From: Cryptomeria japonica
Lineage: Eukaryota; Streptophyta; Pinopsida; Cupressales; Cupressaceae
NCBI RefSeq assembly: GCF_030272615.1
Contig: NC_081412.1
Span: 26,566,501 to 26,630,500 of the forward strand
DNA length: 64,000 bases
Direction: 5' to 3'
Shown here: positions 49,722-58,363 of the stretch, one piece after another
Layout of the letters: each line of letters starts with the position of its first letter
Numbering within the stretch: position 1 is the stretch's first letter
Translations under genes and position numbers: made by a program
The notes under the pieces: model-generated
What the model saw: only the letters and a program-made list of their open reading frames with translations
What the model was told of the DNA's origin: nothing
The model's database searches: none

Positions 49722-52555
49722 CTACGAAATCTGCCGCTGATAGGTCAAAATCTGTGCCTGCAGCTGCTGCACAGTAATCTGTAGGGTCCAAATCTGTGCG
49801 TCCTCTACATGACCCGACACTCGAACCCGCAATGGTCCCTGTGCTGGAGGAACCCCTCCCACTTGCCCTGTCCTCGGTACTGGAGGTGGGAGTATATCTA
49901 TCCTCCTCCTCTGAGCTGGTCTCAACATCTCCTCCTCACCCCCCACCGCCGCCAAAACCTCTGTCACTCTCCCCTCTCTCCCGGCTCCAATGGCCAAACC
50001 TCCTCTCCCCCTCTCAATCCTACCCTGCTGTACCGCCCGCTGCACACCTCTGCCACCCTGCCTCCCCCTGGCTCCTCTACCTCCTCCATCATCTCCATCG
50101 TCTCCATCATCTCCCCCCTCCTCTCCATCCGAATCAAATGCTGGCCTCATCTCCTCGGGATCTGAGATCCTCGCCACTGCCCGTGCAGTAAACAAACGAG
50201 CGAACTCCTCTGTCATCCTGGCATCCTGTATCTCTGGGGCATAGTCCCAGACCTGTCCAGCTAACCTTGTAAACTCCTCTATGGCCACGACACTGTCAAT
50301 AGTCGGCCCCCAATCGGCCACATCCTGCTGCCACCGTGCATACAAGCATGCCCCCTGTGGAATCCCCTGCTGCCTCCCGAATTGCCGTAAAACTCGGGTA
50401 ACCACAAACCGCTCAATAACGAACGGAGTCCTCCCAATCAGATACCTCATCATAAAAATGAATGGCATCTCTATCCCATCCTCTACCCACACCTCACAAC
50501 CTGTATACGGTCTCCAAATGACCGTATCTATGTCATCAAAAACTCTCCTCCAGTGCTCTAGTTTGCCCAGCTTACGCTGGACAACTAGGCCTCTATATCC
50601 ATAGGCGTATGCTGCGCCTACGGGCCTATCTCTGTCTGCCAATGGCCTCGCTACTGGGATGTGCTCCCAGCACCATACCTGTAATAGGGTAACACCTGCT
50701 GATAAACTCCCATAACCGAGGTATACTACCTCATGCAGGCTCCTGTAAAGGTGGGCCAACATCGCTGACCCCCATGCAAATCTCCGGCCCTGTGTGACCA
50801 TCTGCTCCAGAACCAGCCCCCATCCTACTAAAAATCCCTTTGACCTGCGATCAGGACAAAGGAATCCCCCAATAAATCCTGCCAGTACTGATGGCAGTGG
50901 TGCATAGTCTAAATCCAAAAACTCCTGCCAAGGGATCTCATAGCCAGAGACACTCTCATCATGAAATATACGGTGCAGTGCCTCTGTGCCGCCCTCCTCT
51001 ATCTGCTCGTAGGGTAGCAGTGCCCCTACCACAGGAATGCGCAAAATGCGATAGCAGTCCTCTGGTGTCACGGTCATCTCTCCAGTGGCAAAATGGAAGG
51101 TGTTCGTGTCGCTATGCCACCTCTCTGCCAATGCTGTCAACAGTCCCCGGTTCACAGTGAACCGAGGCATATCCAGAAGCGAGGTCAATCCGCATCTCTC
51201 AATAATATCCAAGTCTGCCTGTAACAGACGTGGTATCAACGTCCATGGTCTCGGGAATCTCTCCCTCGACTGCACAATACCCAAACGCTCCTGTCAACAA
51301 ATAAAACATATCCAATATCAGTTTTCATATCAACACAAAGATATCAAAATCAAACTTACATCAAAAACATGAAACAAATTTGCTCATCTACAATCAAAGT
51401 TCAAAATCCTATCATTTCATATCAACTTGTAAAACAACTCAAGTTCTCAAAAACCATATCAAAACTTGTAAAACAACTCAAGTACCACAATCACATAAAC
51501 TTGTAAAACAACTCAAGTTTCCCACCCATATCAAAACTTGTAAAACAACTCAAGTTTCCAACCCATATCGGCTTGTAAAACAACTCAGGCTTTTACACAC
51601 ATTGAACTCGAAACAGATAATGCAAATAATCATGTTCTGATCAACACAAACAGCTTGATATCTATACATCACTTGGAAAATTGCACATCAAAACAAGTTA
51701 TACAAATACTCATCTTGGATAAATGCATCAAAAACACGACAGGTACGCGAAAACACAACTTTTCAAAATCGGCCAAAACTACAAATTTTTCATGGATGCG
51801 CTAAAACAGACTTCCAAAACGCCAAAACAATCCCACGCGCTAGACTGCTTGTCCTACGCGCTAGCTTATCTGCCCTATGCGCTAGATTATATCTAAGCGC
51901 TATTCTTTTCTTCCTCTACGCTATCTAATTTGCCCTATGCGCTAGATTATGTCTACGCGCTACTCTTTTCTTCCATTGCGCTACCCAATCTAATCTATGC
52001 GCTAGACTCTGTCTACGTGCTAATCTACCCTCCCTAAGCGCTCCCCTTTTCATCCTATGCGCTAGGTTAGTCCTACGCGCTAATCTACTCTTCCTAAGCG
52101 CTACCCTTTCAGCCCTATGCGCTAGGTTATACCTACGCGCTAAACCCCTTGCTCCATGCGAACTTCTGCGACTCCTATGCGCTAGGTTAGTCCTACGCGC
52201 TACCTTGTTAGTCCTATGCGCTACCCTGTTAGTCCTACGTGCTACTAGACACAACACCTACGCTATTCCACGTGCACGCGCTAACCTAAATGACCTATGC
52301 GCTAGCAAAACAATTTCGGACGCAACCCCTAAAATTGACATCTATGCGCTACTCTATACTTCGTATGCGCTACATTAGAGCTTAGACGCGCTAAAATGAT
52401 TTGTTCGAACTTTAAAAATAAAAAAATAGCTAAAAATGACAAAACAAAAAATCCAAAAGGGGTCAAAGATGTTGACTTACTGGTGGACCACGCGCTACTA
52501 GTCTCCGGTACCTCCGAACGTGCTCAAAACGGTGTTTGTGATAGGGAATAGGCAT
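49722..52555 (-). CDS. Plant mobile domain (PMD) protein, antisense in gypsy element
   Basis: Predicted as two exons: 52555-52481 (25 codons, from the ATG of MPIPYHKHRFEHVRR) and 51290-49722 (522 codons plus stop). They are joined in phase 0 by a GTAAGT donor and a TTTGTTGACAG acceptor. The ORF upstream of 51290 is closed by a TGA, so exon 2 needs a 5' exon. The protein, about 547 residues, has the PMD (aminotransferase-like) signature near residues 68-113: RFTVNRGLLTALAERW, then HFATGEMTVTPEDC. The domain extends to about 390. An Asp/Gly-rich linker (about 420-450), an Arg/Gly stretch and a Gln-rich C-terminus follow. Cellular PMD proteins of the MAIN/MAIL1 type are nuclear and affect gene expression and transposon silencing; a role here is inference. 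The frame is unbroken, unlike gag-pol, and is GC-richer than its surroundings. Confidence 0.8.
51425..51590. repeat. 35-39 bp tandem repeat in the PMD intron
   Basis: Five copies of ACTTGTAAAACAACTCAAG start near 51425, 51464, 51499, 51536 and 51571. They are separated by variable CCCATATCAAA-type spacers. Confidence 0.85.
51794..52400 (-). repeat. TAGCGC array 3, inverted, 60-bp higher-order unit
   Basis: About 28 units read TAGCGCGT/TAGCGCAT/TAGCGCTT on the minus strand (plus: ACGCGCTA, ATGCGCTA). Plus-strand positions of the CTA include 51840, 51861, 51882, 51900, 51921, 51942, 51960, 51981, 52002, 52020, 52041 and 52062, and continue to 52391. Spacing repeats as 21, 21, 18, a 60-bp super-period, for most of the array. 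A 110-codon minus-strand frame (51,925-52,257) stays open with a VARRTN/LAHR heptad pattern, but it lies in the predicted intron. One more unit lies inside PMD exon 1 (52,491-52,498). Confidence 0.92.
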
Positions 52556-52630
52556 TTTCTCTCTAGAGCAAATTCTCTTTTCTTTCAAAGTCAACAAGCA
52601 CAAATGACTTTAAATCAAGCTCTTTTCCTC

Positions 52631-52637
52631 TTTTATA
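52631..52637 (-). promoter_or_regulatory. TATA box of the antisense PMD gene
   Basis: The minus strand reads CCTATAAAAGAGG about 80 bp upstream of the PMD ATG, a standard plant core-promoter distance. A telo-box-like TAACCCTAAT follows at 52,660-52,651, farther upstream. This suggests that the gene has its own promoter and does not depend on the LTR. Confidence 0.6.
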
Positions 52638-52718
52638 GGAGGAAAATGAGATTAGGGTTACCCAACTGGACCTGTAATATGGTCGCGGTCTCCCCTATAC
52701 CAAAACATTTGTAATTTA

Positions 52719-52830
52719 TCGGGAGATGAATCAATTTACACACTTTCTACAAGCATGGAATCCTATACATCATACCAACTTCATCAATTTAAATAAAAAA
52801 TTTTCCAAAAAATATTGATTCATCTCCCGA
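52719..52830. repeat. 17-bp perfect inverted repeat
   Basis: TCGGGAGATGAATCAAT (52,719-52,735) and ATTGATTCATCTCCCGA (52,814-52,830) could form a stem with a loop of 78 nt. Directly after it come three short copies of a GGGGCATCAC-containing unit (52,831-52,890). It lies between the PMD promoter and the polypurine tract. Confidence 0.85.
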
Positions 52831-52981
52831 GGGGGCATCACATCAAATATCGAATCTGGGGCATCACATCAAATCTGGGGCATCACTGGCAAATTAAGAG
52901 AACGACACAAAAATTGCATTTGATCATAAAAACACAAAAAAATCATTTTTCTTTAAAATAACATGTGCACACACGTCACTT

Positions 52982-52996
52982 CAAAGAGGGGCAAAA
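52982..52996 (+). other. Gypsy polypurine tract
   Basis: CAAAGAGGGGCAAAA immediately precedes the 3' LTR. It is the expected plus-strand primer site of reverse transcription. Confidence 0.75.
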
Positions 52997-54476
52997 TGTA
53001 GACGTATAAAAATGACCACATTCCTAAATGAATATTTTATGTTCATTTTTCTATTTGATTAAATCTAATTTAATTAAATTATCCACATTCTTCTATTTTA
53101 TTAAATAAATTATTCAATTTATTTAAATAAAATTCACTATACCATTTAATGAATAAATCATTTTATTCAATTAAATCCCCCTAGCCACTTTTAATTAAAT
53201 TCAAATTTAATTAAATAAGTTATCCCAAATTGAATAAATCTAATTTATTTAATTTCTCCAAATTGCAACCAAATTGAATGAAAGTTACTTTATTTCAATT
53301 AAATCCTATTATCCCTCCATCCACTTGCAAAATCCCAAACCCCTTCCTAATCCCTTCTAGAATCTTCTAATCGCTTCTAATTAACCTAACCCTCCTCTAA
53401 ATTTTGTCACATCCCTAAGCAAAGGGAAGTCACTTCTCAAAAACCTTAAAGTCTTTGATAACCATTGAAGGTTTTCAACCTTCAACCACTAAAACCCTTA
53501 AAGTCTTTGAAAACCATTAAAGGCTTCCAATCTTCAACCACTTAATCCCCAAAGTCTCCAATAACCATTAATGGTTAATTCAAACCTTCCCACATGGTTA
53601 AAACATTTGTTTTGACTCAACCTCTATCCAACCCAAGGGTCTCATCAGGCCATTAATGCTTTGACCATGATTATCTCTTAATCATTTGCACAAAGGTTTA
53701 TCCTTGGATTAACTCTTAATCCAGTGGGTAAACCTAATCTAGACTTGACCCTTAGCCCTTAGATAACCATGAGGTCTTCTCAGGCCTTTAATGCCTCCAA
53801 CCTCTTCTCTCAACCCAATCCTATGTTGACACTTGTCACCATTTCATTGGTACAAATTGTGCACATGGATCCCCAACTTTCAAACCTGGCCCTTGATTAA
53901 ACCTTTCAATCTTGACCATCCATTGCCCTGTTTGTGCTATAAATAGAGCTCTCATTCCTCCATTCAAAAACAATCATCTTTCAAATTTGAAGCATCACAC
54001 TTATGCTCAAATTGTTTCAAGCTTTCATATCATTTTATGCTCATCATTTAGCCTCTCTTTAGATCAGAATTAATCATGAATATGCATGCTAGAGTAATTT
54101 ATTTATCATCTTAAGTTCAATCATAGAAGAAATATAGTATGCTAGGATAGTATTCATACTAATATCGTCATCTTATCATTTAGTTTATTGCATTTTAGCA
54201 TCATACATAGCTTACAATACATCTCATACTAAAATCAATCAAAAGCATCTCTCGTTCTCATATTTGCCATCCCTAAACCATTTTGCTCAGTAATCTGAGA
54301 GCAAAAACATTGGTTTGAGGGACATTGTGAGATAGAGAACCATGGGACCCTCCTTGGGAAGCTGAGTAACACTACGTTACTCCATAGCTTGCATCAAGAA
54401 GTCCTGTGTGTGTGTCGACTAGTATTTACAATATTTTCACATATTCAGTTTTATTCGCCCACTTTTCCCGCATACA
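52997..54476 (+). repeat. Gypsy 3' LTR
   Basis: 1480 bp, pairing with 35,928-37,409. Differences seen by eye are about twelve substitutions, mostly C/T or G/A, and a 2-bp difference in a GT run. Confidence 0.94.
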
Positions 54477-54481
54477 TGGGC

Positions 54482-54549
54482 AAATTCTGTGTTTAAGTTT
54501 CCTTTTACTGCTCTGTTTTTTCTTTTCATGTCCTCTACCTCATCCTTCA
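54482..54549 (+). repeat. Copia LTR5, last 68 bp
   Basis: AAATTCTGTGTTTAAG through CATCCTTCA continues the LTR broken at 35,927. About 13-17 bp present in the other LTRs between GTTTAA and TTTCC are missing. Confidence 0.88.
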
Positions 54550-54554
54550 CAATA
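54550..54554. repeat. Right target-site duplication of the copia insertion (CAATA)
   Basis: CAATA matches CAACA at 15,292-15,296 with one substitution. RLP coding sequence resumes directly after it. Confidence 0.8.
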
Positions 54555-56874
54555 CACATTCTAGTCTAAACTTATTTCCTTTTATATTAATAGCTGGTAT
54601 ATCTTCATAGAGTGTATTGCTACTCAATTGCGAAACTCTGGGATTTTTTAATCCTTCCAGTCCTTCAAGAGCAGAGGCAATTCTTCCGCCAAAGTTATTA
54701 TTTGATAAATCTAACACCTGCAATCTAGTGAGATTTCTAATCCATAGAGGAATATCACCCTTAAGCTTATTAGAGCTAAGACTTACAACCCTCAACTGTA
54801 GGCATTTTGAAAGAGGGTGTGTAGAAAGCTCGCCTGTCAATCTATTCTTACTGAAATCAAGAAGCGTCAGCTGTGAACAATTGACCAATGATGCAGGCAG
54901 GGTCCCAGAAAAATTATTAGAATAAGCAGAAAAAATTTCAATAGAAGAAGGAAAATGGATTTCTGGATCTCCATTAAATAAGTTGTTGGACAGCTTTAGC
55001 CGCTTTAAGGTTGTACAGTTACTCAATGTTGCTGGAATTCTTCCAGACAAAAAGTTGTCTGCCAATACTAAATCAGTTAAACGCTTGCACTTCCCTATGG
55101 ATGGCGGAATCTTTCCTGTTAGCCGATTATTAGATGCATCTAATTTTTCTAGAGAAATTAACCCGCCAAAGCTTTCAGGAATACCCTCTGCAAGATTATT
55201 GTTGTAGATGATAAGCTCAGAAAGACTCTTGAGTTCACCAATACCATGTGGTATCGATCCAGTTAAATTGTTTGTATATAGATACAAAACTTCCAGAGAT
55301 TTGAGCTGTCCTATGGCCTTTGGAATTGTCCCTGCCAAATTCAATAAAATACAATTCAGATCTCTTACTGAGAGGATGACGGATGTAAGCAGTGAATAGT
55401 ATGAGAGTAGCGCACCTGATAGAGAGTTATTGCCAAGGACCAGGTGAATGAGCGAAGTGCAATCTCCTAGTTCAGGTGGTATAGGTCCAGTTAAATTGTT
55501 TGCACTCAGATGCAAAATTTCCATCTTTTTGAGCTTTCCTATGGTCTTTGGAATTGTTCCTGTCAAATTCAAAACCATTACTATAGACGGATGAAAGTAG
55601 TAGTTAGTAAGTTGCCCTGAAATAAAAGACACGAGTGTTGCGCACCTGTGAGAAGGTTATATTTAAGATCCAAAAAATTGAGAAACGTGCAGTTTCCTAT
55701 TTCAGGTGGTATATGTCCAGTTAAATTGCTTTGTTCCAGAAACAAATATATCAAATCTTTGAGTTCTCCTATGGCTTTCGGAATTGCCCGTCACATTCGA
55801 TAAAGCATAATTCAAAAGTATTAAATAGCACGACGGATGGAAGCAATAGTTAGTATGTTGCCTGCAAACTAAAGGCATGATAGAAGTGCACCTGTGAGAT
55901 AGGCTGCGCCAAGGTTTAACTCAAGGAGAGACGTGCAGTTTCCTAGCTCAGGTGGTATAGATCCAATTAAATTGTTTTCATTCAGATACAAGCCTTCCAA
56001 AGATTTAAGCTCTCCTATGGCTTTTGGAATTGTCCCTGCCAAATTCAATGAGGTATAATTCGGAGCAATTATTAAGAGGATGGATTGAAGCAGTTAGGTA
56101 GCATGTTGCTTTCAAGGTAAAGACATTATAAGAGTAGCGCACCTGTGAGATGGTTAAAGCTAAGGCTCAAATCAAGTAGAGACGTGCAGTTTCGCAGAGA
56201 ATTTGGAATGCCTCCACTCAGACTATTGTGGGGCAAGGGGAGATGCTCTAACTTCCCCAAACCACCGAATTCCCCTGGTATGCTCCCAGTCAAGTTATTG
56301 TACGATACTCTAATCCACTGAAGCTGCGAGCAATTGGCTAGAGATTTGGGGATGGAACCCACTAGTCGATTATATGTAAGGTCAAGTATTCTCAACGCTT
56401 TCAGCTGGCCAAGCTGAGGTGGAATTCTTCCGCTGAAAGAATTGTTGGAGAGATTCAAAGTGCGTAAGAAGGAGAGATCTCCTATAGATGGAGAAATGAT
56501 ACCTTTCAATCCCAATTGAGGGAGAATTATGGCCAACACTCTCTTTGTATCTTTTCTGCACCAAACACCACTCCAGAAGCAGACATGTTGTGAAGTAGTG
56601 GAAGTCCAGTTGGAGAGTGATCCATGGGGTCGGTTGTAATGCCACGTCTGAACGATAGCAGAACCTCAACATCCCTCTTCTCATCATCAACTTTCTCTCG
56701 CAACATACGATCTTTCATAACAGAAAACCTTCCTTGTATGTTGGGGTGATGTAAGGCAAAGATATCATAAGGAGAGGAGGAAGTGTTCGCATTCTGTATT
56801 GCAGTGGCGGTGGTTAATGTGAATGCCAGAGCCAAGCCTAATCACAACATTGCGATAATCTTACCTCCTTTCAT
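54555..56874 (-). pseudogene. LRR receptor-like protein gene, copy 2: 5' part
   Basis: Starts at MKGG (56874) with a signal peptide and LRR-N cap; exon 1 ends at 56143. Further exons read 56035-55892, about 55,788-55,646, 55559-55416, and 55331 to the insertion. The gene continues at 15,296. Introns are 84-107 bp, phase 1, with donor GTGCG/GTGCA and acceptor TTGGCAG or TTGACAG. The inner exons are 144 bp, that is, two LRRs. Lesions are TGA in the signal peptide (56844-56842), a 1-bp deletion near 56,622, and loss of the AG acceptor of intron 2 near 55,790. The frame stops at KFRLECVL in the island segment, where copia entered. The ancestral gene was a paralogue of 629-3271, but it was already, or later became, inactive. 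Confidence 0.87.
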
Positions 56875-57146
56875 TTCTAAAACAAACCTTCTAACACAAG
56901 TAATGGAGGTATTGGAGGCAGTGTCATATAAATGAAAGGTCATTACCAGACAGAAAAATTGAAGAAAAAAGTCCCGGGTATCGCAAAAAAAAATTAATGA
57001 GCCATGTTCTTATTGCCTTGGGAAATTTCATCCCAATTTCATATTGTTGTCTGAGACACTCAAAACAAGGGACGTCAATTTACCGTATGGAATCCTTCTC
57101 GTTTGGAAATTTCTATGATGATACATTCGGCTAGATTGTCGGTGAC
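56875..57146. other. Upstream region of RLP copy 2
   Basis: This stretch, under 300 bp, resembles the upstream region of copy 1 in patches (AGAAAAAAGTC, GGGACGT-AATTTACC, GATTGTCGGTGAC). No firm TATA box was found; ATTTATATGAC near 56,930 (minus) is a weak candidate. Confidence 0.4.
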
Positions 57147-57741
57147 GAATGAAAGAAGGCCACTAACAAAGATTTCTAGAAGAACATTATTATAAATATA
57201 TTTGGAGGAAAGTTGGAAAGAAAAATCTTTTAAAAAATAATTTTCTAATCATATTCTTATTTATTATAGAATGAATGAAGGCCACTAACACATTCTGTAG
57301 TGTTGTTGGTCAAGCATTATTAAAAGTTAGAGCAAATTAGAACATTATTATAAATATAATTAGAAGAAAGTTAGAAAGAAAAATCATTTAAAAAATAATT
57401 ATCTATTCATATTTTTATTTATGATAGAATGAAAGAAGGCCACTAACAAATTCGTAATGTTTTTTGTCAAAAGTTACTGAAAAATAGAGCAAATTCGAAC
57501 ATTATTATAAATATATTTGGAAGAAAGTTTGAAAGAAAAATCATTTAAAACAATATTTTCTAATCATATTCTTATTTATGATAGAATGAAAGAAGGTCAC
57601 TAACACATTCTAGTGTTGTTGGTCAAACTTACTGGAAAATAGAACAAATTAGAACAATATTATAAATATATTTGGAGGAAAGTTTGAAAGGAAAATCATT
57701 AAAAAAATTAATTGTCTAATTATATTCTTACTTATGATAAT
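57147..57741. repeat. Four-copy tandem repeat, about 157 bp
   Basis: Units start with GAATGAAAGAAGGCCACTAAC or a close variant at 57147, 57269, 57427 and 57584. Each contains AACATTATTATAAATAT, GAAAGTTNGAAAG and a TCTAATCATATTCTTATTTAT block. The first unit is shorter (122 bp) because it lacks the GTTGTTGGTCAA portion. It lies directly upstream of RLP copy 2 and begins with sequence also found upstream of copy 1. Confidence 0.85.
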
Positions 57742-58312
57742 TTTTAATTTGTTCAATAATGAGATTATCAATATTAAATTTTTTAAACTATAATATTTTA
57801 ATACTTTATTTATTTTTTTCAAAATGAGACAAATAATAATAAAATCAAATATACATAATTATAATTTTATTTCTCTTCTTCTTATATGGATAGGCCTATG
57901 TATGCTAACCATTTTCATGTTGTCAGGTTTACTCTTCCTGGGTTCCCTTTTGGCTGTGTTTTTTGTTCTCTGCAGGACCTTAGACTCATGAGGTGCATAA
58001 GTTTGATTGATGTTTTATTGTTGGCACTATTCTTTTTTCAAATATGGTGGGTGCATTTTTGGGTTGATACCTTCTCTACCGAATCACTAGTTCATACAAG
58101 CTTTTTAAAACTTCCTTTCTATCTAATGTAATTGATAATGTAATCGGGGTATTTTGGATTGCCTATGGGCAATTGTAATGGGTAGATAGGCTTATGTTTT
58201 TTAGCAATACTGAGGGGTTTTCTTACTAGTTCTTTCCCCTCAGTGCTCATTGAACTAGACACCATGTAAAAAATAAAATATTAACATAATTTTTAGTGGG
58301 TCATCCACTTTT

Positions 58313-58363
<51 letters not shown>

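Larger units (their letters stand above)
51291..52480 (-). other. Predicted intron of the PMD gene
   Basis: It begins GTAAGTC after CCA and ends ATTTGTTGACAG before GAG; 1,190 bp. Removing it joins two coding exons in frame across an upstream stop. It contains the minus-strand TAGCGC array and a 37-bp tandem repeat. The splice sites are inferred from sequence only. Confidence 0.65.
35928..54476 (+). mobile_element. Tat-like Ty3/gypsy retrotransposon with antisense PMD gene
   Basis: An 18.5-kb element with 1.48-kb LTRs, a long leader (37,410-40,559), and gag-pol in one frame (40,560-47,957). A 5-kb 3' region follows that carries a minus-strand PMD gene. Tat-clade membership is inferred from the integrase-last domain order, the absence of a chromodomain, a second RNase H after the first (plant Tat/Ogre elements are known for an extra archaeal-type RNase H) and the extra ORF near the 3' LTR. 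The LTRs differ at roughly a dozen sites and one 2-bp indel by eye, mostly transitions, so the insertion is young compared with the copia array it entered. Confidence 0.92.

Noticed and set aside
49796-50604. Plus-strand Pro/Ser-rich ORFs at 49,796-50,604
   Set aside because: They are shadows of the GC-rich minus-strand PMD coding exon.
57886-58131. Plus-strand 81-codon Phe/Leu-rich ORF
   Set aside because: T-rich composition explains it; at most the tail of an unidentified retroposon.
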